From: Myxococcales bacterium
GTDB taxonomy: Bacteria; Myxococcota_A; Polyangia; Haliangiales; Haliangiaceae
Length of the DNA: 64,000 bases
NCBI GenBank assembly: GCA_016720595.1
Contig: JADKKI010000019.1
Span: forward strand, 124,001-188,000
Reading direction: 5' to 3'
In this document: piece by piece, positions 25,241 to 35,079 of the stretch
Numbering within the stretch: position 1 is the first letter of the stretch
Layout of the letters: each line of letters starts with the position of its first letter
Made by a program: the position numbers and the translations under genes
Notes under the pieces: model-generated
The model's input: only the letters and a program-made list of their open reading frames with translations
What the model was told of the DNA's origin: nothing
Database searches by the model: none

Positions 25241-27223
25241 ATGACCGACTCCTGGGTCGAAACGACGTCGATCGGCACGCTGCGATCGGACGATCTCGCC
25301 AAGGCCGGGATCACGTTCCGGTACAACCACTACCTCTACAGGATGCTGGGCAAGCACCTGTCGAACGGCGGCATGGGCAGCGTGTTCGAGCTCGAGCGTC
25401 GCGACGAGACCACCGGTGCGATCGAAGCCGTGGTCGGCAAGGTGTTCCACTCGAGCTACCTGCACCAGCTCCGCACCGATGACGTGACGCGGCGCGATCA
25501 CCACAACAACCTCGCCGCGATGGCGCGGATCGCGGCGATCGAGCACCCGAACGTCCTCCCGACCTACGTCTCGGCTCCGATCGCCGACAACTACCTGTTC
25601 GTCACGCCGCGGATGGGCGTGACGCTGCTCGAGGCGATCGCGAAGCACAACCTGACCCCGCGCGCCCGCACCAAGCTGCTGGTCCAGGCGCTCGAGGGCC
25701 TCGCCACGATGCACGCGGCACGGCTGATCCACCGCGACTTCACGCTGCGCAACATCCTCGTCGACGACGGCGCAAACGTCGCCTACCTGTTCGACTTCGA
25801 TCTCGCGATGTCGCTCGACGATGTGGGCTCGCAGACCTATCGCACGTACTACAAGGGCCGGATCTTCGGCTCCCCGGGCTGGTCGGTCGCGCCCGAGACG
25901 ATCGATCAGGCGCTGATGGACTCGAACATCAACACCTCGCTCGATGTCTATGCGATCGGCGGTGCGCTCCACGGGCTGTTCACCGAGCAGCTGCTGTACG
26001 GGCAGGCCGACGATATGTGGGCGCTGCTGATCCGGATCGCCGAAGGCGTGGTGGTCGGCGGGCGCAGCAAGGTGTTCTATCCGGACACCGTGCCGATGAA
26101 CCTGCGGTCGGTGATCGAGGGCTGCCTCGAGCGCGATCCCTCGCAGCGGTTCCCGTCGGTGCAGGCCGTGGTGCAGGAGCTGCGCGGCATGCTGCGCGAG
26201 CTCCCCGACGAGCGACAGCGCCAGAGCCGGAGCCGCACCGAGATCACGGATCCCGCGGCGAAGCCGGTGCGGACCACCGGGGCGGTCGCGGCGCAGAGCC
26301 CCGACCCGACGATCACGGCAGACGTCGTCGATGCCGCCGCTCTCGCGGTGCGCGCCTGGGGCTACGAGGTCGAGCGCAGCCTTGGCCGCGCGAAGGGCCA
26401 CCCGATCTTCCTCGCCGCGCCGGTGCCCGAGATGGTGGCGAGCGGCGCGTTCCCCGACGCGAACATCTTCCCGAAGCTCGTCACGATGATCGATCTGACG
26501 CGGATCGCGGATCCGCGGAAGTTCGTCGAAGACTGGCAGCAGTACTTCTGGCCGATCTTGAAGCGTGTGCGCGAAGGCCTGCTCACGTCGCTGCACAAGG
26601 TGATCTACGACGCGAACACCAGCTCGCTGTTGTTGTTCTCCGAATACGTCGACGAGCCGCGGTTCGGCGATCGGATCGCCGAGTCCGATCTGCACATCGA
26701 TGGCGCGCTCGCGCTCGGGCTCCTCGTGATCAAGCAGGTCGCCGCGCTCCACGAGCACGGCATGGCGCACAACAACATCTCGCCCGGTGCGCTGCTGTTC
26801 AAGGGCGCCGCGGCCACGCGCACGGTGATGCCCGCGATGATCGGGCTCGTCGAGCCGGCGATGGGTGTGGAGGCGATGGCGGGCGATTGTCGCCAGCTCG
26901 CGGGCATGGTGCTGACCTGGTTGCGGCCGAACCGCGTCGCGGCGCTGCACGTCCGCATCAAGCCGATGTTCGATGCGCTGCGCGGGAAGCTCAACGGCTG
27001 GGCGTTCGACAAGCAGGTCCGCACGCCCTCGATCGACGAGCTCAACCAGCTGATCAGCGATGCGCTCGCGCTCGTCGATTTCAACTACTCCGTGCTGCGC
27101 GACTCCGGAGGTGATCTCCAAGAGTACGCGCTCCTCCTGATCTCCCTCCGCCTCTATCACCTCCTGTGGCCCAGCGCGGCAGTTCCTGCTCCGCGCCCGT
27201 CCCAGCCCCAGATCAAGAAGTGA
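25241..27223 (+). CDS. Ser/Thr kinase with a second, degenerate kinase-like half
   Basis: A 660-residue protein. Residues about 30-330 form a kinase domain: glycine loop LSNGGMGSVF, Lys 67 (VVGKVF), catalytic HRDFTLRNIL (H164, D166) and D185 in DFD instead of DFG; the pattern is compatible with activity. From about 380 to 600 a second module repeats the kinase layout (VIKQVAALHEHGMAHNNISPGALLF then MIGLVEPAMG), but HRD is HNN (510-512) and the metal Asp is missing, so it looks like a pseudokinase. No membrane helix. The ATG at 25241 is preferred over a longer frame from 25106. One base separates it from the CLC gene, so co-transcription is likely. Confidence 0.82.
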   Translation: MTDSWVETTSIGTLRSDDLAKAGITFRYNHYLYRMLGKHLSNGGMGSVFELERRDETTGAIEAVVGKVFHSSYLHQLRTDDVTRRDHHNNLAAMARIAAIEHPNVLPTYVSAPIADNYLFVTPRMGVTLLEAIAKHNLTPRARTKLLVQALEGLATMHAARLIHRDFTLRNILVDDGANVAYLFDFDLAMSLDDVGSQTYRTYYKGRIFGSPGWSVAPETIDQALMDSNINTSLDVYAIGGALHGLFTEQLLYGQADDMWALLIRIAEGVVVGGRSKVFYPDTVPMNLRSVIEGCLERDPSQRFPSVQAVVQELRGMLRELPDERQRQSRSRTEITDPAAKPVRTTGAVAAQSPDPTITADVVDAAALAVRAWGYEVERSLGRAKGHPIFLAAPVPEMVASGAFPDANIFPKLVTMIDLTRIADPRKFVEDWQQYFWPILKRVREGLLTSLHKVIYDANTSSLLLFSEYVDEPRFGDRIAESDLHIDGALALGLLVIKQVAALHEHGMAHNNISPGALLFKGAAATRTVMPAMIGLVEPAMGVEAMAGDCRQLAGMVLTWLRPNRVAALHVRIKPMFDALRGKLNGWAFDKQVRTPSIDELNQLISDALALVDFNYSVLRDSGGDLQEYALLLISLRLYHLLWPSAAVPAPRPSQPQIKK

Positions 27224-27224
27224 A

Positions 27225-28553
27225 GTGACCGAAGCGCGGTCGCCGCAGTGGCGCCTCGCGATCGCCCTCGTCGTGGTGGCCGTGGGAGCCGCCGGATTCG
27301 CGATCGCGTTTCGCGCGAGCCTCGGTGCGGTCTGGAGCGCGCTCGGCGGCAGCGACGTCGTCTCGATGATCACCGGGCTGCCGCTGTGGCAGCGCATCGC
27401 GCTCCCCGTGGCAGGTGGTCTCGCGGCGGGACTCGTGGCGCTCGCCGCGGCGCGGGTCCGAGAAGGTGCGGGTGTGGGGTACGTGATGGAGGCGATCGTG
27501 CTCGGCAACACGCGAGTCCCGCTCACGCGCAGCCTGCTGCAGGCCCTGGGATCGTGGCTCGCGATCGCCGGCGGCAACTCCCTCGGGCGCGAAGGGCCGC
27601 TGATCCAGATGGGTGCTGCCTCCGGCGAGGCCGCGCGGCGTGGGCTCCGGCTCGACGATGCGACGGCGCGGGTGGTGCTCGCGGCGGGCGTGGCGGCGGG
27701 CTTCGCGGCCGCATACAACGCGCCGATCGCGGCGGTGCTGTTCGTCGTGGAGGTGGTCACCGGCGTGGCGGTGCTCGAGGCCGTGGTCCCGGTGGCGATC
27801 TGCACCGTCCTCGCGACCGTGATCACGCGGCTCGCGCTCGGAGCAGGTCCGATCTATGGCGTGCGCACGTTCAGCGAGATCTCGACGTACGAGCTGTTCG
27901 CGTTCGTCGGCGTGGGCCTGATCTGTGCCCCCATCGGCGTCGGCTTCCTGCGCTTGCTCTCGCTCGTCGAGCGCGCGTGGGTGAGGCTCCCCATGCCGAT
28001 CCGCCCCGCGACCGGAGCGCTCGTCGGTGGTGCGATGCTCTGCGCGCTGCCGCTCCTCGCGGGGAACGGGTTCGAGCCCGTGGCGGTGATGCTCGACGGC
28101 AAGCTCGCGATCGGGATGGTCGTGTGGTTGCTCGTGGCGAAGCCGTTCTCCACGGCGTCGGCCGTAGGCTCCGGCAACCCGGGCGGTGTGTTCACGCCGA
28201 CCCTGTTACTCGGCGCCTGCGCCGGCACCCTGTGCGCCTTCGGCCTCCACGAGCTCCTCGGCGACGTGATCTCCTCGCCCGGCGCCTACGCGCTCGTCGG
28301 CCTCGCCGCCGCGCTCGCCGCCACCACCCATGCACCGCTGACGGCGACCGTGCTCGCGTGCGAGCTGTCCGGGGACTGGGCCATGGTCCTGCCGTTGCTC
28401 ATCGCCTGCTCCGTGGGCGCTGGGCTCGCACGCCGGCTGTACATCGACTCCGTCTATACGGCGGAGCTGTCGAAGCGCGGCCTGCGCTGGCGGCTCACCC
28501 TCGATGGCCGCCGGATCGTCGCGAACCAACAGCAGAGCGTGGACGTGGTCTGA
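27225..28553 (+). CDS. CLC-family chloride channel/antiporter
   Basis: A 442-residue CLC protein with many helices. GREGPLIQMGAASGE (about 123-137) contains the gating Glu, and GGVFTPTLLLGA is the third anion-filter motif. The first filter motif GSGIP is replaced by GAGVG (residues 84-88), so the Ser that holds central chloride is missing; anion choice and transport mode may differ from classical chloride antiporters. There are no CBS domains. It starts with GTG one base after the kinase stop. Its last 59 bases overlap the gene on the other strand. Confidence 0.85.
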   Translation: MTEARSPQWRLAIALVVVAVGAAGFAIAFRASLGAVWSALGGSDVVSMITGLPLWQRIALPVAGGLAAGLVALAAARVREGAGVGYVMEAIVLGNTRVPLTRSLLQALGSWLAIAGGNSLGREGPLIQMGAASGEAARRGLRLDDATARVVLAAGVAAGFAAAYNAPIAAVLFVVEVVTGVAVLEAVVPVAICTVLATVITRLALGAGPIYGVRTFSEISTYELFAFVGVGLICAPIGVGFLRLLSLVERAWVRLPMPIRPATGALVGGAMLCALPLLAGNGFEPVAVMLDGKLAIGMVVWLLVAKPFSTASAVGSGNPGGVFTPTLLLGACAGTLCAFGLHELLGDVISSPGAYALVGLAAALAATTHAPLTATVLACELSGDWAMVLPLLIACSVGAGLARRLYIDSVYTAELSKRGLRWRLTLDGRRIVANQQQSVDVV

Positions 28554-29493
28554 TCGTCCGGTCTGTCGTCACGCGCCCCGGCCGGAACGCAGCGCCCGCT
28601 GGTCGGCGTGGTCGAACCGAACCGCAGTACGTCTTCTCGCTACTCGCGGCGAGGATCTGCTCCGAGTTGAACTGGTAGCGGTGTACGACGTGGACCGTTC
28701 CGCCGGATTTGCAGATCTCGCGATCCTCGATGAAGGTCTGGACGTCGCTGAACCACACCGTGGCCAACACGAGTTTGGCCGGGTCGTCCGTGCGGAGCCC
28801 CCCGGGCAGGATCAAGGAGCCGTGCTCGATCGCGAGCTTGAGCTTGTCGCCCTTGAGCACTCTGCGATAGGGGGCCTCACGCTTGGAGCGAAGCTCCTTC
28901 GCCTTCGCCATGCCCGGATCGCACCACTTCTTACGAAGCTCTTCCACCGCGCCCGCGACCACCAGTGGTTTCTGATCGGGACCGGTGATCTGGACCGTCA
29001 GGACCTTCTCGGTCGGTGGAATGCCGCCCTTGATCAGCTGTGCGTAGGCCGCCGTGCAGCTCTGAAAGAACTCGAGCGCGAAGCTGCCATCGGCGATGTG
29101 CGGGTACTCGCCGATCGACAGAATCGCCCACCGCTGGAACTCGGCGACCCGACCCACCCGCTCGATGTGGGCACAGGTGGTCCTGATCTCGGTGAGCGTG
29201 TGCTTGCCCTTCGTGAAGTCGGGGGTGTCGTGCGCGAGCTCGATCGTGGCGGTCTCTGGAACGCCCGCCTCGGCGAGCGCCCTGAGGTGCTTCGCGCAAG
29301 GCGCCGCGTTGAAGCCATCCTGGCCGGATTCCTTGACCGCCCAGGTTCCGTCGGTTGCCTTGTACCAGGTCTGATCGATCGACCGTGCGAGGTTCTCCAT
29401 CGTCCTACCGAGGACCTCGGCTCGCGCCTCGGTCGCCAACGGAAGCGTACCGGCGAGGACGGAGATCCCCAGAATCGAGAGCCGAGTTCGCAT
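28495..29493 (-). CDS. Exported protein of unknown function
   Basis: A 332-residue protein with a signal peptide (ending ARA near residue 25) and seven scattered cysteines that may form disulfides (NAAPCAKHL, TTCAHIE, QSCTAAY, KKWCDPG, REICKSG, KTYCGS). No known domain. The last 45 residues are Arg/Pro-rich and lie over the end of the CLC gene, so the native end may be shorter (readthrough into the overlap). ATG 29493 starts the signal peptide. It is convergent with the CLC gene. Confidence 0.6.
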   Translation of the reverse strand: MRTRLSILGISVLAGTLPLATEARAEVLGRTMENLARSIDQTWYKATDGTWAVKESGQDGFNAAPCAKHLRALAEAGVPETATIELAHDTPDFTKGKHTLTEIRTTCAHIERVGRVAEFQRWAILSIGEYPHIADGSFALEFFQSCTAAYAQLIKGGIPPTEKVLTVQITGPDQKPLVVAGAVEELRKKWCDPGMAKAKELRSKREAPYRRVLKGDKLKLAIEHGSLILPGGLRTDDPAKLVLATVWFSDVQTFIEDREICKSGGTVHVVHRYQFNSEQILAASSEKTYCGSVRPRRPAGAAFRPGRVTTDRTIRPRPRSAVGSRRSGGHRG

Positions 29494-29577
29494 CTGCACC
29501 GCTGTGATTCGTCCAAACACCTATTCGAAGGTAGACCGGATCGCGGAACGTAGATCGGAAATCGGCTCCAGACGTGC

Positions 29578-30459
29578 TCAGGGGCACGCGACCGATGCGC
29601 CCGTGAACGGCGTATCGCACGCGAACGGCGTGGTCATCACGAGGGCAGAAGACAGCGCGACGTCGGCTGCGGTGGTCGCCATCGCATACGAGCCGATCGC
29701 GAGATCGTCGATGGTCGTGATGTCGATGCGCTGCTCGGGGCCGCCGCCGATCGAGACGAAGCACGCCGCCTTGCCGACCGCGAGGTGGGTGTAGGCGCGC
29801 GTCACGCTGAGGACGATCTTGTCGTTGGGCTGGAACGGCGCGACGGTGGTGCTGTTCGTCGCGCCACCGATCTCCGCGATCACCAAGGTGGTGTCCGCGC
29901 CGGTGTGGACGAGCGAGCAAGTGAAGCCGCTCGAGATGCCATCGCCATCGACGACCACGGAGACCGTGCCGTCGGCCGGGGTCCACGCGAGGCTCGCGAT
30001 GTGCGCCTGGAAGGTGATGCCATCGCCTTGCGCGGGTGCCTTCGAGACCCAGCGCGCAGTGGTCCCGGTCACTCGATCGGCGGCGATCGTCCAGCCGCTG
30101 CCGGTGAAGGCGCTGGCCTCGGCCGGATCGGCGAACGGGTAGAACCGAGCGATCGTGTCATCGGCCACCGTCGGTCTGCGATCACAAGCGTCTCCCACGC
30201 CATCGGGGAACTGGCGCTCGAACGTCTCGGTGGTGTCGGCCTGGTCCGCGTTCGTGGCTGCGGGGCAGTTGTCGCAGGCGTCGCCGACCCGATCGCCGTC
30301 CTCGTCGTGCTGCGCGGGATCCTGATCGTGCGGGCAGAGATCGATCGCGTTCGGGATGCCATCGAGATCGAGATCGTTCGGATCGACGGGGCCCGAGATC
30401 CCATCGTCACCGCCGCACGCCGCGCTCAGCAGCAGGGCGATGGCGACCGCGCGGAGCAT
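29578..30459 (-). CDS. Lipoprotein with thrombospondin type 3 repeats
   Basis: A 293-residue lipoprotein (LLLSAACGG, Cys 13). Residues 25-90 contain calcium-binding thrombospondin type 3 repeats (DPNDLDLDGIPNAID, HDEDGDRVGDACDNCP, FPDGVGDACD). The remaining 200 residues form a beta-rich domain resembling a LamG/concanavalin-like sandwich (WVSKAPAQGDGITFQAHI, KIVLSVTRAYTHLAVGKAACFV). Likely an outer-surface adhesive or matrix protein. ATG 30459 follows TATGCT by 5 bases. Confidence 0.75.
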   Translation of the reverse strand: MLRAVAIALLLSAACGGDDGISGPVDPNDLDLDGIPNAIDLCPHDQDPAQHDEDGDRVGDACDNCPAATNADQADTTETFERQFPDGVGDACDRRPTVADDTIARFYPFADPAEASAFTGSGWTIAADRVTGTTARWVSKAPAQGDGITFQAHIASLAWTPADGTVSVVVDGDGISSGFTCSLVHTGADTTLVIAEIGGATNSTTVAPFQPNDKIVLSVTRAYTHLAVGKAACFVSIGGGPEQRIDITTIDDLAIGSYAMATTAADVALSSALVMTTPFACDTPFTGASVACP

Positions 30460-30464
30460 GCCCC

Positions 30465-30470
30465 AGCATA
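30465..30470 (-). promoter_or_regulatory. -10 box TATGCT
   Basis: Reading leftward, TATGCT, 5 bases, ATG 30459. Confidence 0.5.
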
Positions 30471-30485
30471 CCGTCGTGCGACCGG

Positions 30486-33023
30486 TCAGTCTTCGTTGAT
30501 CAGCTGCGTCGGATCCTCGGGCCACTGGTGGCGGGGATAGCGCCGCATCAGCTGCTTGCGCAGGGCAGGGTAGTGCTTGACCCAGAACCCGGGCAGGTCC
30601 GTCGTCACCTGCACGGGGCGCTGGTTCGGCGCGAGGAGATGCAGCACGAGCGGCACCTTGCCGTCGCCCACCGAGGGGGCACGCGCGAGGCCGAAGAAGT
30701 CCTGCATGCGCGAGGCGATCCACGGCGGCTTGTCGAGCGAGTAGTGGATCGGCAGCCGGCCGCGGCGCGGGAGCTTGAGGTGGGAGGGCGCGAGCCGATC
30801 CACGAGCCCGCGGTATTCACCGAGGCCGGCGTCGAGCAGCGACATCAGATCCGCCTTGCGCAGCTCGGCGAACGAGATCGCGCCGTCGCAGGCGTTCGCG
30901 ATGGTGTGTGCGAGCGCGTCGTCGGTGGGGGCGACGATCGCCGGGTTGTTCGCAAGACCGGCGACGAGCGTCACCCGGGCACGCCACTCGGCGAGGGCCT
31001 CCTTGTCCACGAACTTCTCGATCCCCGCGGCGATCGCTTCGCGCGCGAGCACCTCGGCGGCGGGCCGCCCCGCGCGGCGCGCGCCTTCCACGTCGCGCTG
31101 CTCGTCGATCGGCAGGCCATCGTAGGTCATCTGCGTGATCCGCTCGACGCGCTCCTTCGCTGCATTCCACACGAGCTCGTCACGCTCGCCCACCCGATCG
31201 AGATAGAGATCGAGGAGCCAGCTCGGATCGATCGCGCTCGCGCGCCGGATCTGCACCTTCGAGGCCTGGCCCCGAGCACCCGTCTCGGCCACGTCGACGG
31301 CGACCATCAGCTCCGCATCGATCACCGCGGAGCTCTGCGCGAGCGTGCCGCTGCCTCCACCGGCGAACACGATCTCGGCGCTGCGGGGTGCGCGTCGCTT
31401 GCCGACCCGATCGGGGAACGCCGCGAGGATCGAGATCTGGAGCTCGCGATCGAGCGTGTCATCGTCGAGCCGCTTCGCCTTGTTGCGATCGACCAGCCGC
31501 TCCAGCTGCTTCGCCACGCGGTCCACGCCGTGGGCGGTGGAGATGTCGAGCCCGTCGCGGCGCAGGCGATCCGCGCGCATCCCGTGCTGGCGCGCGTCGA
31601 GCAGCGAATCGAGATCGTCGATCAGATCCGACGGCGAGGACAGCTTCGCCTGACCCGCGGGCCCGCGTCGCTCGAGCCGCAGCTCGCGCGCACCGACGAG
31701 CGCGGCGATCAGGCACGCCTCGTGGCCGGCGCCGCGCCCCTCGGCTTCGCACACCAGCCGCGCGAGCCGCGGGTGCACCGGGAACCGCAGCATCTTGCGT
31801 CCGAGCGGCGTGATCGCTCCCCGCTCGACGGCGCCGAGCCGCACCAGCAGCTCCTCGGCCGCGGTGGCCGCGATCTCCGGCGGCGGCTCGTACCAGCGCA
31901 GCGCGGTCAGGCCCGCCAGGCCCGCACCGTGGAGCTCGAGTGCCGCTCCGGCGAGATCGGTGCGCCCGATCTCGGGGACCTCGTAGGCGCGCCGCGTGTC
32001 GTGATCGTGCTTCGTGTACAGCCGCAGCACCCGGCCCGGGCGTGTGCGGCCCGCGCGGCCTGCGCGCTGCGTACAGCTCGCGCGGCTCACCGGTTCGATC
32101 TGCAACGACGCGAGACCGCTCCACGGCGAGTGTCGCGCGATCCGGGCGAGCCCCGAATCGATCACCGCGACCACGCCATCGATCGTCACGCTGGTCTCGG
32201 CCACGTTGGTGGCGAGGATCACCTTGCGGCGCGCACTCGGGCGGACCGCGGCGTCCTGCTCGTCGGCGGTGAGGTCGCCGTGCAGCGGGAGGATCAGGAG
32301 ATCGTGGATCGCCGCGGCCTCGGCGATGTCCTCCGCGACGCGCCGGATCTCGCCCGCACCCGGGAGGAACACCAGGATGTCCCCGTCGAGCTTGTCCTGG
32401 CCGAGCCGGCGCACGGCGGCGGACACCTGCTTGCCGAGCTGGCGGTCATCGGGCTGCTCCTGATGCTCGATCGTCACCGGGAACGTGCGGCCCTCCGAGC
32501 GCACCACGGGCGCATCTGCGAGGAACGCCGCGACCGGCTCGGCATCGAGGGTCGCGGACATCACGATCAGCCGCAGCTCGGGGCGCTTCGCCCGCAGCCG
32601 CTCCACCAGCGCGAGCGCGAGATCCGCGTCGAGGTGACGCTCGTGGAACTCGTCGATGATCACGGCGCCCACCCCGCGCAGCTCCGGGTCCGCGAGCAAC
32701 CGGCGGGTCAACACACCCTCGGTCACGAACCGGATCTTGGTGTTCGCCGACACGCGGCGATCGAACCGCACCTCGTAGCCCACCTCCGCACCGAGCTCGC
32801 CGCCGCGCTCGCTCGCCACGCGTGCGGCCGCCATCCGGGCTGCGAGGCGCCGCGGCTGCAGCACGACAATTTCGCCGGTCACCACACCCGCATCGAGCAG
32901 CGCGCCGGGGACGCGCGTGGTCTTGCCCGCACCGGGCGGCGCGACCAGCACGCACACCCCGCGGCTGCGCACGGCCTCCACGACAGCGGGCAGGACGTCA
33001 TCGATGGGTAACCGCGCGGCCAC
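30486..33023 (-). CDS. hrpB: ATP-dependent RNA helicase HrpB (DEAH family)
   Basis: An 845-residue DExH helicase. [12 protein letters not shown] is motif [17 protein letters not shown] motif II (DEFH), MSATLDAEP motif III, and [14 protein letters not shown] motif VI. The helicase-associated and HrpB C-terminal domains follow, ending in [29 protein letters not shown], the HrpB-specific tail. It unwinds RNA or ribonucleoprotein, cytoplasmic role poorly defined. GTG 33023 was chosen because TACGGT lies 7 bases upstream; GTG 33032 would overlap that box. Confidence 0.93.
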   Translation of the reverse strand: MAARLPIDDVLPAVVEAVRSRGVCVLVAPPGAGKTTRVPGALLDAGVVTGEIVVLQPRRLAARMAAARVASERGGELGAEVGYEVRFDRRVSANTKIRFVTEGVLTRRLLADPELRGVGAVIIDEFHERHLDADLALALVERLRAKRPELRLIVMSATLDAEPVAAFLADAPVVRSEGRTFPVTIEHQEQPDDRQLGKQVSAAVRRLGQDKLDGDILVFLPGAGEIRRVAEDIAEAAAIHDLLILPLHGDLTADEQDAAVRPSARRKVILATNVAETSVTIDGVVAVIDSGLARIARHSPWSGLASLQIEPVSRASCTQRAGRAGRTRPGRVLRLYTKHDHDTRRAYEVPEIGRTDLAGAALELHGAGLAGLTALRWYEPPPEIAATAAEELLVRLGAVERGAITPLGRKMLRFPVHPRLARLVCEAEGRGAGHEACLIAALVGARELRLERRGPAGQAKLSSPSDLIDDLDSLLDARQHGMRADRLRRDGLDISTAHGVDRVAKQLERLVDRNKAKRLDDDTLDRELQISILAAFPDRVGKRRAPRSAEIVFAGGGSGTLAQSSAVIDAELMVAVDVAETGARGQASKVQIRRASAIDPSWLLDLYLDRVGERDELVWNAAKERVERITQMTYDGLPIDEQRDVEGARRAGRPAAEVLAREAIAAGIEKFVDKEALAEWRARVTLVAGLANNPAIVAPTDDALAHTIANACDGAISFAELRKADLMSLLDAGLGEYRGLVDRLAPSHLKLPRRGRLPIHYSLDKPPWIASRMQDFFGLARAPSVGDGKVPLVLHLLAPNQRPVQVTTDLPGFWVKHYPALRKQLMRRYPRHQWPEDPTQLINED

Positions 33024-33030
33024 GGCGCGC

Positions 33031-33036
33031 ACCGTA
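33031..33036 (-). promoter_or_regulatory. -10 box TACGGT
   Basis: Reading leftward, TACGGT, 7 bases, GTG 33023; it decides the hrpB start. Confidence 0.5.
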
Positions 33037-33129
33037 GCACTGCCACCAGGTCCGGACGCCGCTCGTCCTCGGGCCGTAGCATTTGAGGCGCTGACAAATC
33101 TTCCAGCGGATCCGTGCGTCTGGACGCGG

Positions 33130-34026
33130 ATGCTGACTCGCTCGCTCCTGATCGTCTCGCTCCTCACCGCCACCGCGGCCGCCGAGGCCACCGAGGATCC
33201 TCCGCCGATCGACGCTCCCGCCGGCTGCATCGATCCCGTGGGCGCCGACGGCCTGCCCACGCTCCTCGCGCGCGGCCCCAAGCTGATCGGCACCTACAAG
33301 CTGATCGCCGGCAAGCCGCTCGATACGCCGAAGCTCCGCCTGCTCGCCACCGCGCACTTCATGCCCGAGCGCATGGGCTCCACGAAGGGCGAGTGGCTCC
33401 CCGGCTTCGAGGTCTCGCTCCTGCCCGATGTGGATCGCGATGGCCCGAATCCGCGGAACTCCGTCGATCAGCACGGCTACGATGCGCTGCGGATCGGCAC
33501 CTATCGCGTGCGGATGCGCGTGGTGAAGCCGAAGCCCAAGGGCGCGGTGATCGAGGCGGTGGTGGAGGATCTCGGCTGCATGGAGGAGTACGTCCACGCT
33601 CCGCTCGCCGCCGGTGAGAGCAAGACGTTCTGGGTCTCCACCGAGGGCACGCGCACGTACTCGTTCAGCACGGGGCACTGGTACGACCAGGTCGCGCGGA
33701 TGTACTTCCTCGTGTCCTCGGGCCTCGCGCCCGACGTGCAGCAGACGCCGGGCACCAAGACCCCACACGGGTGGATCAGCGCGCAGGCGTGGGAGAACCA
33801 GGGTGGGTTGCCGTCGTGGGACGATCGCTACCTCGACAAGCTCACCGTGGGCTCGGTGCTCGAGCTGCCTTCGCACACGTTCGAGGTGCTGAAGGTCGTG
33901 CTCGGTCCGAGCACGAGCGTGGTCGATGGCGAGGTGCAGACCACGGGGCGAGATCCGGTGATCAGCACCCTGGTCCGTGTCACGCGCAGGGCGAAGCCAC
34001 TGGAAGGGCTGATCCGCCGGCCGTAG
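33130..34026 (+). CDS. Exported protein of unknown function
   Basis: A 298-residue protein with a signal peptide ([20 protein letters not shown]). The mature part is soluble with several Asp-rich and Tyr/Trp-rich stretches ([37 protein letters not shown]). No known domain recognised. It sits between divergent hrpB and the hotdog gene at 34044. The ATG at 33130 starts exactly at the leader. Periplasmic location is likely. Confidence 0.6.
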   Translation: MLTRSLLIVSLLTATAAAEATEDPPPIDAPAGCIDPVGADGLPTLLARGPKLIGTYKLIAGKPLDTPKLRLLATAHFMPERMGSTKGEWLPGFEVSLLPDVDRDGPNPRNSVDQHGYDALRIGTYRVRMRVVKPKPKGAVIEAVVEDLGCMEEYVHAPLAAGESKTFWVSTEGTRTYSFSTGHWYDQVARMYFLVSSGLAPDVQQTPGTKTPHGWISAQAWENQGGLPSWDDRYLDKLTVGSVLELPSHTFEVLKVVLGPSTSVVDGEVQTTGRDPVISTLVRVTRRAKPLEGLIRRP

Positions 34027-34029
34027 CGC

Positions 34030-34035
34030 TATGCT
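34030..34035 (+). promoter_or_regulatory. -10 box TATGCT
   Basis: TATGCT, 8 bases, ATG 34044; leaderless arrangement. Confidence 0.5.
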
Positions 34036-34043
34036 CGCGCGCG

Positions 34044-34925
34044 ATGTTGTTCCCCGCGCCCCCCGCGCCCGAGTTTCCTCCGGATCAAGCCGTCACGTCG
34101 GAGGCTTCGCTGCGTTACGAGGACTGCGGTCAAGATGGCCGCCTGATCCCGCTCGCGCTGCCACCCACGATGGGCGGCCTGTGGCGTGGCGTGATCTCGC
34201 GGCACCCCGGAGCGCGTAACTCGGTCGCCAGCGGCGTGATCCCGATCCTGACCCGGATGACGATGGTCTCGTACGATCAGCCGGTCCGGATCGATCGCCC
34301 GATCGAGACCCGCTCGGGCTTCGTGCTCGCGCACGATCTGGAGCAGGGAGAAGTCTCACGCCTGTTCATGAACGTGTGGACCGACGTCCACGGCATCGCT
34401 GGACGGATCGGTCCGCGCCAGGTGGAGGGCGCGCTGTCGCGAGCGGGCACGCTGTTCGCCGAGCACACCTTCACCCGGCTGTTCGCGCCACCGGATCAGC
34501 GCAAGGTCACCAAGCTCGAGGTCGAGGGCTATCCGACGATCCCCGAGACCCGCTATGTCTCTCCGCCTCCGAAATCCGCGCAGGAGGCGCCCGAGGGTGC
34601 GACCTGGCTCGACGAGCTGGCACCCGATGCCGTGCACACGGTGTTCTCCCTCGACCAGACCGACGCGAACCAGCACGTCAACTCCCTGGTCTATATCCGG
34701 ACGTTCCTCGATGCGACGCAGCGCCGGATCGCCGCCACCGGGCGCGCGCTGAAGTTGCGCAGCAAGGCCGTGGATATCGCGTATCGCAAGCCCTGCTTCG
34801 CGGGGGATCGGGTGATCCCGGAGCTCCGCCTGTTCACCCTGGACGATGCGATCGGCGCGGCCGGCGTGATCAACGGAGACGACGGAAAGCCGCGATGTTA
34901 CGTGCGCGTCCTGTTCGGGCCCTGA
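34044..34925 (+). CDS. Hotdog-fold thioesterase-like protein
   Basis: A 293-residue protein that looks like two hotdog halves. The second half carries DQTDANQHVNSLVYIRTFLDA (about 211-231), matching the HVNxxxY strand-helix of acyl-ACP/4HBT thioesterases, and then AVDIAYRKPCFAGDRV. The first half (SGVIPILTRMTMVSYDQPV and LFMNVWTDVHGIAGRIGPRQ) is a more divergent hotdog. It may hydrolyse acyl thioesters or act as a dehydratase-like double hotdog; substrate unknown. Confidence 0.65.
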   Translation: MLFPAPPAPEFPPDQAVTSEASLRYEDCGQDGRLIPLALPPTMGGLWRGVISRHPGARNSVASGVIPILTRMTMVSYDQPVRIDRPIETRSGFVLAHDLEQGEVSRLFMNVWTDVHGIAGRIGPRQVEGALSRAGTLFAEHTFTRLFAPPDQRKVTKLEVEGYPTIPETRYVSPPPKSAQEAPEGATWLDELAPDAVHTVFSLDQTDANQHVNSLVYIRTFLDATQRRIAATGRALKLRSKAVDIAYRKPCFAGDRVIPELRLFTLDDAIGAAGVINGDDGKPRCYVRVLFGP

Positions 34926-35067
34926 CGGTCACCTGCGGAGTTCGCTGAGGGTCACAGAACGCCTCCCAGGGGCAGCTACGGGCCCACCTGGCCGATCGGG
35001 GGTTGCGCGTTTTCGACCTGTGCTTACAGCGTTGAGGACCAATCCGTTCAACCCATCTTCCCTATAC

Positions 35068-35073
35068 AGGAGG
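35068..35073 (+). promoter_or_regulatory. Strong ribosome binding site AGGAGG
   Basis: AGGAGG ends 6 bases before GTG 35080 and fixes the hsp20 start, overruling the longer frame from 35020. It is one of the few full Shine-Dalgarno sites in the window and marks a leadered, highly translated mRNA. Confidence 0.8.
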
Positions 35074-35079
35074 ACTCCA

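Noticed and set aside
34991..35008. Sigma-54-like TGGC...TTGC before hsp20
   Set aside because: The spacing between the two elements is three bases too long for sigma-54.
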